From Arthrobacter agilis (lineage in GTDB: Bacteria > Actinomycetota > Actinomycetes > Actinomycetales > Micrococcaceae): DNA of 64,000 nucleotides. Location: assembly GCF_006494655.1 (NCBI RefSeq), contig NZ_VHIM01000001.1:124001-188000 (forward strand). The letters are read 5' to 3'. Below are positions 55,821-64,000 of this stretch, one piece after another. The notes below the pieces were generated by a model that was given only the letters and a program-made list of their open reading frames with translations, was not told the origin of the DNA and made no database searches. Positions within the stretch are counted from its first letter, which is position 1. Each line of letters opens with the position of its first letter. The translations under genes and the position numbers were made by a program.

Positions 55821-57089
55821 TCAGTCGAGGACTATTCCTGTTCCGGTGCCGCGCGCGAGCGTCACGGGCCGTACCTCGCCGAATCCCCGCACCTGGCGTG
55901 ATTCGTGGGGTGTGAGGACGAACTTCTCGTTGGAGTCCAGTGTTGCTGCGGTGACCCCGTCCACCAGTACCTCGCCGGGTTCTGCCAGCGCGGTGAGCCG
56001 GGCGGCGAGATTGACGGTCGGCCCGTAGATGTCGCCGAGCCGCGAGAGCACCCGACCCCATACGAGGGAACACCGTGCCGAGGGAAGGAACTCGTCCTCC
56101 GTGAACGCCTTGGCGAGGGCGAGCGAGATCTCTGCTCCCGCCTCCGGTGATTCGGCGATGTAGAGCACCTCGTCACCGATGGTCTTCACGAGACGGCCGC
56201 CGCCCACGGAGATGATCTCCGCGCTCTTGTTCTCGAAGCGCTGCACCAGTTGCGCGAGGGTGCGCTCGTTCATCTGGCGGGAGAGGCTCGTGTAGGAGAC
56301 GAGGTCGGCGAAGCCGACGGCGCGTGCGAGCGGCAGCGGCGCATCCTGCTCGTCGCCGCCACGCCCTGCCTCGCTGGAGGCGAGACCGGATTCCGCTCGG
56401 AGGGCGAGCCGCTGCACGCCCGCGTTCATCTGCCGGCGCCAGGCGTACACGAGGGTCTTCTCGAGCGGCTCGATGAGGTCCGGCAGTTCGGAGACGAGGG
56501 TCTTCCTGGCGTCGGCGTCGGAGAGGCCGCGCTGGGCCACCATCTCCTCGACGATCGCCTCGATCTGCCACACCACCATGCGGTCGGTCATCTGGCCCAC
56601 GGCCCGGGTGATCGAGATGGCGGCGTCCTCGGTGAGCTGCTCCTGCCGCACCATCTCGATGATGGTGATGAGTGCCTCGAGGTCCTTCTCGGTGAACGCG
56701 ATGTCGTCGTCGCCGATGTTCGGGAAGCCCATGGCCCGCCACAGCTTGCGTGCCGACAGCAGGGAGACCCCCGCCCCGACGGCGATGTCGCGGCGCTTCA
56801 GCGTCCGCTCCGCCCCGAGCAGTTCCCGTTCGAGCCGGCGGATGGTTTCGCGGTTCAGCTCGATCGGGCCGGGTCCGGCTCCGTGGTGCAGGGCGCCGCC
56901 CTCGGCGTCGTCCCCCGCTGCGTCCGCCGCCATGTCCGGCTGGAGCTGCCACACCGCTTTGGACGCCGTCGACGCCGCGGCATCGGGGGCGTCGTCGTCC
57001 TGAGCGGTGGCGCCCGTCGCGGCAGCGGACGCGTCCTGGCCTGCGGTCGTGTCGGTCGGGACGGATGCGCGGCGGTCCTCGGAGATCAC
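55821..57089 (-). CDS. Adenylate cyclase with N-terminal regulatory domain (Rv1264 type)
   Basis: A 422-residue class III nucleotide cyclase that makes cAMP. Residues 75-235 form an autoregulatory helical domain (IRRLERELLGAERTLKRRDI, FTEKDLEALITIIEMVRQEQ) like that of the mycobacterial pH-responsive enzyme Rv1264. The catalytic domain has all key residues: metal Asp D262 and D306, adenine-specifying K302 and D353, and transition-state N360 and R364. The N-terminal 70 residues are low complexity. GTG 57089 overlaps the PH-gene stop as GTGA and has GGAGGAG upstream. Confidence 0.93.
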   Translation of the reverse strand: MISEDRRASVPTDTTAGQDASAAATGATAQDDDAPDAAASTASKAVWQLQPDMAADAAGDDAEGGALHHGAGPGPIELNRETIRRLERELLGAERTLKRRDIAVGAGVSLLSARKLWRAMGFPNIGDDDIAFTEKDLEALITIIEMVRQEQLTEDAAISITRAVGQMTDRMVVWQIEAIVEEMVAQRGLSDADARKTLVSELPDLIEPLEKTLVYAWRRQMNAGVQRLALRAESGLASSEAGRGGDEQDAPLPLARAVGFADLVSYTSLSRQMNERTLAQLVQRFENKSAEIISVGGGRLVKTIGDEVLYIAESPEAGAEISLALAKAFTEDEFLPSARCSLVWGRVLSRLGDIYGPTVNLAARLTALAEPGEVLVDGVTAATLDSNEKFVLTPHESRQVRGFGEVRPVTLARGTGTGIVLD

Positions 57090-57712
57090 GGCTGCTCACT
57101 CCTCCATTCCTGCTCGGGCCGCACCTCGTGGCGGGGCCAGCGCTGCTGGGCTCCCGCCGTCGCCCCTCGGGCGTACTGCGGATCAATTTCCATGTCTACA
57201 CCATCGAACATGCGGGTCAGCGGGAGGTCGCTGATCGCCTGCACCACGTACTCCTTGAAGGTTGCCATGCGTGGGATGTCACGGTAGGTGTGGGCGCGGT
57301 CGTACCCGAGATCCGCCACGATCGTCCCGCTGCCGACCAGCCGCTGCATCAGGGTCTGGTCCGTCTGCAGCTGCGAGATGGCCGAGAGATTGATCTGGTG
57401 CTCCGATCGCCGTGCGGTGCCGGACCGGTGGATGAGGCGCATGCTCGTGAGGACGTAGCGGTTGCCCGCCCAGTGGACCAGCGGACGCGCGACGATGCGC
57501 GCCAGCAGGAAGACCACCGCCGCGAGCACCACCAGCAGGAGGACGGGCTGCCACTCCCCGAGACCCGGCAGATCGGCCCGGGAGAGGAAGCCCAGCCCGA
57601 AGCCTCCAAGGGCGAGCAGCAGGAAGCCCGCGATCATCGGTCCGACGAGCGGCAGCGGATTGGCCCGCGTACGCACGATCACGCGCTCCCCCGGCAGCAG
57701 CCTGACCCGCAT
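57086..57712 (-). CDS. PH-domain-containing membrane protein
   Basis: A 208-residue protein. After a short N-terminus (VRLLPGERVIVRTRANPLPL) come two membrane helices (about 22-45 and 58-78), then a bacterial PH (YdbS-like, bPH) domain at about 85-165: NRYVLTSMRLIHRSGTARRS and DRAHTYRDIPRMATFKEYV. The role is unknown; such proteins sit on the cytoplasmic membrane face. It begins two bases after the birA stop, and its own stop overlaps the cyclase GTG by GTGA, so birA, PH and cyclase are coupled. Confidence 0.85.
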   Translation of the reverse strand: MRVRLLPGERVIVRTRANPLPLVGPMIAGFLLLALGGFGLGFLSRADLPGLGEWQPVLLLVVLAAVVFLLARIVARPLVHWAGNRYVLTSMRLIHRSGTARRSEHQINLSAISQLQTDQTLMQRLVGSGTIVADLGYDRAHTYRDIPRMATFKEYVVQAISDLPLTRMFDGVDMEIDPQYARGATAGAQQRWPRHEVRPEQEWRSEQP

Positions 57713-57714
57713 GG

Positions 57715-58593
57715 CTAGGCCTGGGGGCGCAGGTGTACGACGTCGCCGGCCGAGACGGTATGGCGCTCGCCGTCGTCGTCGCGGATGACGAGTGCGCCCT
57801 GCGCATCGAGGCTCAGCGCCCTGCCGGTCAGGGACCCGCCCGGCAGTTCCGCACGGACGTCCTGGCCCAGGGTCGCCATGCGCTCCTCGATCCGGCGGAG
57901 GAGGGACGGTCCGCTGTCCCACGCGGCGCCGGCGTCGCCGTCGACATCGCAGAAAGCACGGTAGTGGTCGGCGAAGGTGCGGAGGAAGGACTTGAGCAGG
58001 ATGTTCCGGTCGGTCGTCCCGGCATACTCGAGCAGCAGGCTCGTGGCGGTCGGCACGGGCAGTTCGTCATCGGTCAGGCTGACGTTCAGTCCGATTCCGA
58101 CGACGACGGCGGGCGGCTCCGCGCCGGCGCCGGGAACGAACTGGGCCAGCACCCCTGCGAGCTTGCGGCCGTCCACGATCACGTCGTTGGGCCACTTGAG
58201 CTGGGGAGAGATCTCCGTGCGGTCCTCCACGCTCTCGGCGAGCGCCAGTGCGGCCAGGAGGGAGAACCAGGAGTAGGCGGTCGTGGGCACGGGCCGTCCG
58301 TGGCGATTGAAGGGTCGCAGGAGCACACTGACGAAGAGGGACGAGCGTTCGGGCGCCACCCAGCTGCGATCCAGCCGACCGCGCCCGGCCGTCTGCACCT
58401 CGGCGCCGAGGACGCTGAGATCGGGCCAGCCAGTGCCCTCGCGTTCGGCATGTTCCACGAGGTCGGTGTTGGTGGAGCCGGTCCTGTCCACGATGTCGAG
58501 GCGGGCGAACGGCCCGGCGGGCATGCACAGGGCTGTCCTCAGGGCACCGAGGTCGAGGCCCGGGCGCTCGAGATTTGAGTAGCGGGAGGACAT
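57715..58593 (-). CDS. birA: Biotin-[acetyl-CoA carboxylase] ligase
   Basis: A 292-residue monofunctional (class I) biotin protein ligase without the N-terminal helix-turn-helix of E. coli BirA, so it is not a repressor. DRTGSTNTDL begins the catalytic domain, the biotinyl-AMP loop is GRGRLDRSW (70-78), and KWPNDVIVDGRKLAGVLAQF holds the active-site lysine; a C-terminal SH3-like domain follows from about 240. It would biotinylate the alpha chain of acyl-CoA carboxylase, whose beta subunit is coded 1.2 kb away. ATG 58593 is preceded by TAGGAT at seven bases and no Shine-Dalgarno. Confidence 0.95.
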   Translation of the reverse strand: MSSRYSNLERPGLDLGALRTALCMPAGPFARLDIVDRTGSTNTDLVEHAEREGTGWPDLSVLGAEVQTAGRGRLDRSWVAPERSSLFVSVLLRPFNRHGRPVPTTAYSWFSLLAALALAESVEDRTEISPQLKWPNDVIVDGRKLAGVLAQFVPGAGAEPPAVVVGIGLNVSLTDDELPVPTATSLLLEYAGTTDRNILLKSFLRTFADHYRAFCDVDGDAGAAWDSGPSLLRRIEERMATLGQDVRAELPGGSLTGRALSLDAQGALVIRDDDGERHTVSAGDVVHLRPQA

Positions 58594-58600
58594 GCCATTG

Positions 58601-58606
58601 ATCCTA
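58601..58606 (-). promoter_or_regulatory. -10 element TAGGAT, leaderless start of birA
   Basis: TAGGAT (minus strand) seven bases before the birA ATG at 58593, where no ribosome-binding site is visible. Fits TANNNT. Confidence 0.45.
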
Positions 58607-58655
58607 TCCGGCCGGGTACCCACGCGACCGGAGCACGGGCCCGGAGAAACCGGAC

Positions 58656-59537
58656 TCAGAGGAAGATGTCGGGGACCAGCTCGTCCTCGCGGGCTCCCAG
58701 ACTGTAGCCGGTGAGGTCCGTGACGCCTTCCTCGCGCAGCACCTGCTCGTCGGTGTAGAAGTTGCCGGTGCAGCTCCTGGCCGCGCGGACGAGGACGGCG
58801 TGCGCGGCGTCGGCGACGATCTCCGCGCTCCTGGCGGCCTGCACCATGCGGGTACCGCCGGGCATGTTGCGGATGGCGGCGGTGTCGATCAGGGTGGCGG
58901 GCCACAGCGAGTTCACGGCGACGCCGTCGCCCTTCAGTTCTTCCGCGAGGCCCAGGGTTGTCAGGCTCATGCCGTATTTCGCCATGGTGTACGCGAGGTG
59001 CCTGCCGGCCCACACCGGGTCGAGGTTCAACGGCGGGGAGAGCGTGAGGATGTGGGGGTTCGGCGACTGCTTGAGTGCGTCGAGGGCGAACTTGCTCAGC
59101 ATGAACGTGCCGCGCACGTTGATGTCCGCCATGAGGTCGTACTTCTTCATGTCCACATCGGCGGTGACGGACAGGTCGATGGCCGAGGCGTTGTTGACCA
59201 CGATGTCGATGCCGCCGAACCGGTTGACGGTGGCGTCCACGGCGGCGCGGACGTCGTCGTCGTTCCTGACGTCGCCGACGACGGCCAGCGCCTTGCCGCC
59301 CGCTGCCTCGATCCGCTCCGCGGCCGTGTGGACAGTTCCTTCGAGCTTGGGGTGCGGTTCGCCGGTCTTGGCCATGATGGCGACGTTCGCTCCGTCGCGG
59401 GCGGCCCGAAGGGCGATCGCGAGTCCGATGCCGCGGCTACCGCCGGACATGATGATGGTGCATCCCGCGAGTGATGCGGCGCTGCCGGGGCGGGTGGCGT
59501 TGGCCGCTGATTCCTGAGCTTCATTGCGTGCAGTCAT
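58656..59537 (-). CDS. SDR family oxidoreductase (HSDL2-like)
   Basis: A 293-residue short-chain dehydrogenase. The nucleotide motif is SGGSRGIGLAIA (about 31-42), NNASA and the catalytic Tyr-Lys pair in YTMAKYGMS follow; the classical Ser is in LTLSPPLNLD, characteristic of the hydroxysteroid-dehydrogenase-like 2 group, as is WPATLIDTAAIRN. Substrate unknown, perhaps a fatty acyl or sterol-like ketone. TATGGT six bases before ATG 59537, together with the weak GGTGGA, allows a leaderless or weakly led message. It is divergent from the carboxylase gene. Confidence 0.9.
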   Translation of the reverse strand: MTARNEAQESAANATRPGSAASLAGCTIIMSGGSRGIGLAIALRAARDGANVAIMAKTGEPHPKLEGTVHTAAERIEAAGGKALAVVGDVRNDDDVRAAVDATVNRFGGIDIVVNNASAIDLSVTADVDMKKYDLMADINVRGTFMLSKFALDALKQSPNPHILTLSPPLNLDPVWAGRHLAYTMAKYGMSLTTLGLAEELKGDGVAVNSLWPATLIDTAAIRNMPGGTRMVQAARSAEIVADAAHAVLVRAARSCTGNFYTDEQVLREEGVTDLTGYSLGAREDELVPDIFL

Positions 59538-59543
59538 GCGTCC

Positions 59544-59549
59544 ACCATA
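59544..59549 (-). promoter_or_regulatory. -10 element TATGGT before the SDR gene
   Basis: TATGGT (minus strand) six bases before ATG 59537, fitting TANNNT. The divergent 16-base palindrome lies 40 bases further upstream. Confidence 0.35.
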
Positions 59550-59588
59550 AGCAACCCGACGTCGGATACAGGCTCACGACGCCCCGTT

Positions 59589-59604
59589 GTTACTGGTCGG
59601 TAAC
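59589..59604. promoter_or_regulatory. Palindrome GTTACTGGTCGGTAAC, possible TetR-type operator
   Basis: GTTAC and GTAAC flank a six-base centre between the divergent SDR and acyl-CoA carboxylase genes. TTAC-N6-GTAA sites are a common form of TetR-family operator in Actinobacteria. No regulator gene is adjacent, so the protein is unknown. Confidence 0.4.
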
Positions 59605-59772
59605 ATCGAGCGCACAGCTAAGGAGTGCGGCGCGAAACTGTAGACGTCCTACAACGGTGCACCCCGGGATGCTCACTAGACTGGGGGAATTGCGCCGCGC
59701 GTTGTCGGATACCTCCAGTCAGGCCGAGGACCGCATGGCGTCCGCCCTGTCCATCCGCCGACCGGAGTACCA

Positions 59773-61368
59773 ATGCACCAGGATCTGCAGCCCGACCTCA
59801 CCACGACGGCCGGGAAGCTCGCCGATTTCCGGAGGCGCAAGGCACTCTCCGAGCAGCCGTCGGGCCCGGAGGCCGTCGAGAAGCAACACGCCCGCGGCAA
59901 GAACACGGCGCGCGAACGCATCGACCTGCTGGTGGACGAGGATTCCTTCGTGGAGTTCGATGCCCTCGCCGTCCACCGCTCCACCTCGTTCGGCATGGAG
60001 AAGAAGAAGCCGCTGGGCGACGGCGTGGTCTCCGGATACGCCACGGTGGACGGGCGCCTGATCGCGGTCTACAGCCAGGACTTCTCGGTGTACGGCGGTT
60101 CGCTGAGCCAGGTCAACGGGGAGAAGATCGTGAAGGTGCAGGAGTTCGCGCTCCGGAACGGCTGTCCCGTCATCGGCATCAACGATGGCGGCGGCGCACG
60201 CATCCAGGAGGGTGTTGCCTCGCTGGCGATGTTCGCCGACATCTTCCGGAACAACGTGCACGCCTCGGGCGTGGTCCCGCAGATCTCGCTGATCATGGGC
60301 CCATGTGCCGGCGGTGCGGCCTACTCCCCTGCCCTCACTGACTTCGTGGTCATGGTGGACAAGACATCGCACATGTTCATCACGGGGCCCGACGTCATCA
60401 AGACGGTGACGGGCGAGGACGTGGACATGGAGACCCTCGGAGGCGCCCGCCAGCACAACACGACGACGGGCACCTCTGCCTACCTTGCGACCGACGAGGC
60501 TGATGCCATCGGATTCGTCCGTGAACTCCTGGACTTCCTTCCCTCGAACAACCTCGCCGAGGCTCCGCTGACGGAGTTCGTCGAGGAGCCCGAGGTGACG
60601 GACGAGGACCTGGCGCTCGACGAGCTGATCCCGGACGCCGCGAACCAGCCGTACGACATGCACGCGGTGATCGACGCCGTCGTCGACGACGGTCACTTCC
60701 TGGAGATGCAGGCACTGTATGCCCCCAACGTGGTCACCGGGTACGCGCGGGTGGAGGGCCACACCATCGGGATCGTCGCGAACCAACCGTTGCAGTTCGC
60801 AGGAACCCTCGACATCAATGCTTCGGAGAAGGCGGCGCGTTTCGTCCGGCACTGCGACGCCTTCAACGTCCCGATCCTCACCCTCGTGGATGTCCCGGGC
60901 TTCCTGCCCGGCAAGGACCAGGAGTTCCAGGGGATCATCCGGCGCGGGGCCAAGCTGCTCTACGCCTACGCGGAGGCCACGGTGCCGAAGCTGACGGTCA
61001 TCACGCGGAAGGCTTACGGCGGTGCGTACATCGTCATGGGTTCGAAGAAGCTCGGCGCGGACCTGAATCTCGCGTGGCCCACGGCACAGATCGGCGTGAT
61101 GGGGGCCCAGGGTGCCGTCAACATCCTGTACCGCGGGCAGCTGAAGGCCGTGGCCGAGGCGGGGGGCGACGTCGAGGGCACTCGCGCCGACGTCGTGCAG
61201 CAGTACGAGGAGGAACTGCTGAACCCCTACCAGGCTGCCGAACTGGGATATGTGGACGCCGTGATCGCGCCGTCCGAGACGCGCCTGCAGATCGTTCGCG
61301 GGCTCCGCGCGCTCCGGGACAAGCGGGCGTCGAACCCGGCCAAGAAGCACGGGAACATCCCGCTGTGA
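59773..61368 (+). CDS. Acyl-CoA carboxylase beta (carboxyltransferase) subunit
   Basis: A 531-residue carboxyltransferase of the propionyl/acetyl-CoA carboxylase type. Two crotonase-like halves are visible: N-terminal [29 protein letters not shown] and [14 protein letters not shown]-terminal [29 protein letters not shown] and [17 protein letters not shown]. It transfers CO2 from carboxybiotin on a separate alpha chain to acyl-CoA, supplying malonyl- or methylmalonyl-CoA for lipid synthesis. ATG 59773 follows CGGAG at five bases. The epsilon subunit gene overlaps its stop (GTGA). Confidence 0.95.
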   Translation: MHQDLQPDLTTTAGKLADFRRRKALSEQPSGPEAVEKQHARGKNTARERIDLLVDEDSFVEFDALAVHRSTSFGMEKKKPLGDGVVSGYATVDGRLIAVYSQDFSVYGGSLSQVNGEKIVKVQEFALRNGCPVIGINDGGGARIQEGVASLAMFADIFRNNVHASGVVPQISLIMGPCAGGAAYSPALTDFVVMVDKTSHMFITGPDVIKTVTGEDVDMETLGGARQHNTTTGTSAYLATDEADAIGFVRELLDFLPSNNLAEAPLTEFVEEPEVTDEDLALDELIPDAANQPYDMHAVIDAVVDDGHFLEMQALYAPNVVTGYARVEGHTIGIVANQPLQFAGTLDINASEKAARFVRHCDAFNVPILTLVDVPGFLPGKDQEFQGIIRRGAKLLYAYAEATVPKLTVITRKAYGGAYIVMGSKKLGADLNLAWPTAQIGVMGAQGAVNILYRGQLKAVAEAGGDVEGTRADVVQQYEEELLNPYQAAELGYVDAVIAPSETRLQIVRGLRALRDKRASNPAKKHGNIPL

Positions 61369-61781
61369 GCGGCGAGCAGGGCGGGAACGACGGCGTGGAG
61401 CGCGGGAACCTCGCGGATTCCCGCTTCGGGCGATCCGGTACCGCGCAGGACTCCGATCCTCTCGCGGGGACGCAGGACTCTCGCACTGTGTCCCCTGTGT
61501 CCCCTGTGTCACCTGTGCTCCCGGTGTCCCCCCTGCCTCCTGCGTTGCCCACGCCTCCCGCACACCCCGCAGGTGCTGAAGATTCCGGCAGCGTCCTGTC
61601 CGTGGTCTCCGGCAGCCCCACGGACGAGGAACTGGCTGCCCTCACCGCCGTCGTCGTCGCCCTGCAGGGCTCGGAAGGCGCCGACGAGTCGCAGCACCAG
61701 GGCAGATCCTGGCTGCGTCGTACGATGCTGCGGCTCGGCCCGAGTCCCGGGCCGGGCTCGTGGAGGCGGAGCGGCCGCTGA
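61365..61781 (+). CDS. Acyl-CoA carboxylase epsilon subunit
   Basis: A 138-residue protein. Residues about 65-95 ([20 protein letters not shown] and VVVALQG) match the short conserved core of AccE/PccE epsilon subunits found only in Actinobacteria, which bind the beta subunit and stimulate activity. The first 60 residues are low complexity, including a Val-Ser-Pro repeat made by tandem TGTGTCCCC-like units (about 61490-61530). The C-terminus is basic. GTG 61365 overlaps the beta subunit stop by four bases. It is convergent with the serpin gene, nine bases away. Confidence 0.88.
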   Translation: MSGEQGGNDGVERGNLADSRFGRSGTAQDSDPLAGTQDSRTVSPVSPVSPVLPVSPLPPALPTPPAHPAGAEDSGSVLSVVSGSPTDEELAALTAVVVALQGSEGADESQHQGRSWLRRTMLRLGPSPGPGSWRRSGR

Positions 61782-61790
61782 CCCTCGGCC

Positions 61791-63167
61791 TCAAGGCCGT
61801 GGATCGGTCACCGTGCCGAGGAATATCGGCAGACCCGTGTCCTCGTGGATGATCTGGTAGCCGAACGGCCTGTCGAAGGCGATACTCAGCTCAGGTGTCA
61901 TCGGCGCCGCCGTCTCGGCCATCGTGATCTGCGTGACAGCTGCGGCGACCGTGCCCTTTTCTGCGACGGTGATCGTGGAGGACTGCCCGGCTCCCGTGAT
62001 GACGGCGCGTGGGATGATGGCGTCGAAATCGGGGGCGGGACCGAGAGACTCCTCGAGCCCCAGCGCGGTCAGGACGGGTATCAGGTCCTGACCGTAGGCA
62101 TGATCCCAGGACGGAAGTGCGAGGTCGACCGGCTGCGCTTCGGCATCGTCCAGTACTGCAGCGATGTCCGATAACCCTTCCTCCGTCCAAGCCGGCGCGA
62201 CACCGGCGTCGGGTAGGACGAGCCTCATGAAGAAGCCCTCGCCGTAGGGCAGGTCGATTCCGGTCCAGTTCTCGCCCCGCGCATAGCGAACGGTCGGGGT
62301 CGCGTGCATGGTCGGAACGTCGGCGGCGGTGCCGTCGGCAAGGGTGAAGGTAGCGTCCTCCGTCGCCATGTGCTCGAAGGGTTGCTCCCAGCCTGCGGCG
62401 AAGTACACGGTCGTGAGCAAGGAGAGCACGGTATCCCTGTCGAGGGGCAGCGGCGCCTTCTCGACCCGGCCGCCGGTCTCCTTCGATATCCAGGCATCGA
62501 TCCGGTCTGCGGTCGAGGATTCGCCGAAATCGACGGGATAGACCCCTGAGCCGTAGTGCTGGGCGAGTACCTCGAGGAACGGCTCCCCCACCATGCCCGA
62601 TTCGGCCACGAACACCCCGTTCGCCAGGTGGAGCAACGGGGTTCGTGACGGGTCGTCGTCGTCCACGTCGCCCGGATCGCCGTCGAATTGCTGAACTTCG
62701 ACAAGGAGAGCATTCATCGCTTCGTCCCGGTGGCCGACAGGTAGGCCGAGGACCGCATCCATCTCGGCCGCCGTCGTCGTGCCGGCTCCCGCACGGAGCA
62801 TCGAGAGGGCGTACAGCACGCTGAGGGGACTGGTCACCTGATTGGCCGTCGGATCTGCCGTGAGCGCTGCCCCGATCCGGAAGGATGACCGAAGGATCGC
62901 CTCCTCGGCGTCCGGGTACTGCCCCGCTCGCACGACGACCCGCTCGACCTGCGCTGCCTCCTGCTCGGGAGGTGAAGCACCGCAGGCTGTGAGGAGGAGG
63001 AGTCCGCCCGCCGCGATGGCCGCCGCCAGTGCATGGGACCGTGCGGCCCGGCGGGGCGATCGGGGTTCGCTGCGGGCGGCCGTCGCACCGTCCGCGCGGT
63101 GGGCGGCACCTGTCCGCACGCCGGGATTTCTCGACCGCAGTGTGTCTTCGACTGCCATGGGTTGCAT
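61791..63167 (-). CDS. Serpin-family protease inhibitor, predicted lipoprotein
   Basis: A 458-residue protein. After about 43 Arg-rich residues comes a hydrophobic stretch and the lipobox LLTAC with C62, so it is probably anchored outside the membrane as a lipoprotein. The serpin fold follows: NQVTSPLSVLYALSML, LANGVFVAES, LLTTVYFAAGWEQPF and the C-terminal signature FDRPFGYQII..TGLPIFLGTV. The reactive-loop hinge is E403-K-G-T-V-A-A-A-V, small residues as in inhibitory serpins, with a predicted P1 near Thr419. ATG 63167 follows GAGGAG closely; ATG 63158 is an alternative. Confidence 0.92.
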   Translation of the reverse strand: MQPMAVEDTLRSRNPGVRTGAAHRADGATAARSEPRSPRRAARSHALAAAIAAGGLLLLTACGASPPEQEAAQVERVVVRAGQYPDAEEAILRSSFRIGAALTADPTANQVTSPLSVLYALSMLRAGAGTTTAAEMDAVLGLPVGHRDEAMNALLVEVQQFDGDPGDVDDDDPSRTPLLHLANGVFVAESGMVGEPFLEVLAQHYGSGVYPVDFGESSTADRIDAWISKETGGRVEKAPLPLDRDTVLSLLTTVYFAAGWEQPFEHMATEDATFTLADGTAADVPTMHATPTVRYARGENWTGIDLPYGEGFFMRLVLPDAGVAPAWTEEGLSDIAAVLDDAEAQPVDLALPSWDHAYGQDLIPVLTALGLEESLGPAPDFDAIIPRAVITGAGQSSTITVAEKGTVAAAVTQITMAETAAPMTPELSIAFDRPFGYQIIHEDTGLPIFLGTVTDPRP

Positions 63168-63519
63168 CGGCTCCTCGACGTGGCGTGTTCTCTCGACCTG
63201 CGCATCACCGTAAGCCCTCGGGCGGCCTCGAGGGATGGATAGGCGGAGCACGATCAGGTCACGAATCGCTTGAATCCGCCGCCGCGCCGAACGGTCCTGA
63301 GCCATTCTTAATGGATGTATCCGACCGGTGCAGTGCGTTGTGATAATCGAATCCGTATCCCGCTGGGTCCGCCCGGAGCCTGCACACATCAGCAGCGTGG
63401 ATACCCATCTCCCGGCAATCCGACACCGTCCGAATACCAACCCGATCAAGGGGAACCGGGGCGTAGAGATTTCTCCCGATCACCCCTGAATTGTCGGTGG
63501 CAGGGCGGATAATAAACAC
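63168..63519. other. Intergenic region between the divergent serpin and HNH genes
   Basis: 352 bases without a supported gene. Short frames exist on both strands but lack ribosome-binding sites and recognisable content. The rightmost part holds GATAAT near the HNH start. GC is lower than in the rest of the window toward the right end. Confidence 0.6.
63508..63513 (+). promoter_or_regulatory. -10 element GATAAT, leaderless start of the DUF222/HNH gene
   Basis: GATAAT matches TATAAT at five of six positions and lies six bases before ATG 63520, which has no clear Shine-Dalgarno. Confidence 0.4.
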
Positions 63520-64000
63520 ATGGGCACCAGCGAGGATCACGCGAAAGAGCTACGGGAGATTTCTGCACGCCTTCATTCTCTGAACGTTGAGAAATCCCGG
63601 ATCGACGCAGAGATTGCCGACACCACCGAGCAGTTACGTGAGATGTTCGAGAATCACTTCATCGACAGGGGATTCTTCCAGAGGCCCCGATCAGGACGGG
63701 CTCGAACAAATTTCGCGGACACTGCCACCGCCAGCGAAGTGGCATGCCTCCTACGCATCACTGAGCGTTCCGCCCACAGGCTCGTTCAACATGCGGCAGT
63801 CCTGGTCAATCACCATCCCCGGACTCTCGACGCTTTGAGAACCGGAGCCATCTCCTGGTCGCATGCCACAGCACTGGTCCATGAATATGCGGGTCTGCCG
63901 GCCGGAACTGCGGTACGCCTTGAGGAAAAGCTCCTGCCCATCGCGATCGGGACGACCGTGCCACGTATGGCGTATCGGGCGCGGAAACTTCGAGCGGACG
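63520..64000 (+). CDS. DUF222 / HNH endonuclease-type protein, 5' part
   Basis: The first 160 codons of a gene that runs off the window. Residues 8-45 are a charged coiled coil (SEDHAKELREISARLHSLNV), and the segment from about 80 (ASEVACLLRITERSAHRLVQ, LVNHHPRTLDALRTGAISWS) is the start of a DUF222 domain, which in Micrococcaceae normally precedes a C-terminal HNH nuclease motif; that part lies outside. Codon use is less GC-biased than its neighbours (AAA, TTA, CTA, GTT occur). These genes are multicopy and accessory in this group. Function unknown. Confidence 0.8.
   Translation, partial: MGTSEDHAKELREISARLHSLNVEKSRIDAEIADTTEQLREMFENHFIDRGFFQRPRSGRARTNFADTATASEVACLLRITERSAHRLVQHAAVLVNHHPRTLDALRTGAISWSHATALVHEYAGLPAGTAVRLEEKLLPIAIGTTVPRMAYRARKLRAD

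Overview
The window is high-GC (roughly two thirds G+C by eye) actinobacterial chromosome, most likely an Arthrobacter-like member of the Micrococcaceae. The indicators are a SAM-IV riboswitch ahead of metY-metX, an acyl-CoA carboxylase with a small epsilon-type subunit, an Rv1264-type adenylate cyclase, a DUF222/HNH gene, frequent GTG starts and many apparently leaderless promoters. The genus is inferred from gene content only. No rRNA, CRISPR array, transposase or phage module was seen. Coding density is high and most genes lie on the minus strand.

Layout. 1-7.7 kb: edge of a GT4 glycosyltransferase, a DMT exporter with a CDP-alcohol phosphatidyltransferase, a holin-like membrane protein, a sugar-porter MFS gene divergent from a Bcr/CflA efflux gene, and an SDR/DUF2867 protein. 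7.7-20.2 kb: housekeeping block with tRNA-Asn, dnaG, dgt, dusB, yibE/F, then on the plus strand a hydrolase, a DUF1295 protein and an acyltransferase, then GNAT, glycyl-tRNA synthetase and a YdcZ-like transporter. 20.2-27.5 kb: S4 protein, esterase, SGNH hydrolase, the methionine operon metY-metX behind a SAM-IV riboswitch, VOC, DUF1540 and CPBP proteins. 27.6-35.6 kb: a complete histidine-utilisation locus, iclR-hutU-(M20 amidohydrolase)-hutF-hutI on the minus strand, divergent from hutH. 35.7-43 kb: siderophore-interacting protein, a K+/H+ antiporter pair, an FAD oxidoreductase, the threonine operon tdh-kbl, and a phosphotransferase bracketed by related repeats. 43-53.4 kb: gatC-gatA-gatB, GNAT, a glycosyltransferase followed by a truncated UDP-glucose dehydrogenase fragment and a second SGNH hydrolase, then DUF2087, an inositol-phosphatase-like gene and ligA. 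53.4-64 kb: SseB-like protein, PP2C phosphatase, adenylate cyclase, PH-domain protein, birA, SDR, acyl-CoA carboxylase beta and epsilon subunits, a lipoprotein serpin, and the 5' part of a DUF222/HNH gene.

How the genes work together. The hut locus covers histidine to urocanate (HutH), imidazolonepropionate (HutU), formiminoglutamate (HutI) and N-formylglutamate (HutF). The usual HutG deformylase is absent and an M20 amidohydrolase occupies its place in the operon. metY and metX make homocysteine from homoserine under riboswitch control. tdh and kbl degrade threonine to glycine and acetyl-CoA. birA lies two genes from the carboxylase subunits, whose biotinylated partner it would serve.

The most interesting items are the HutG replacement, the three-half-site operator candidate in the iclR-hutH gap, the secreted lipoprotein serpin, the ugd remnant between two intact genes, the repeat-bracketed phosphotransferase, and a recurrent leaderless start architecture. 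I did not find convincing evidence of an entirely new system.
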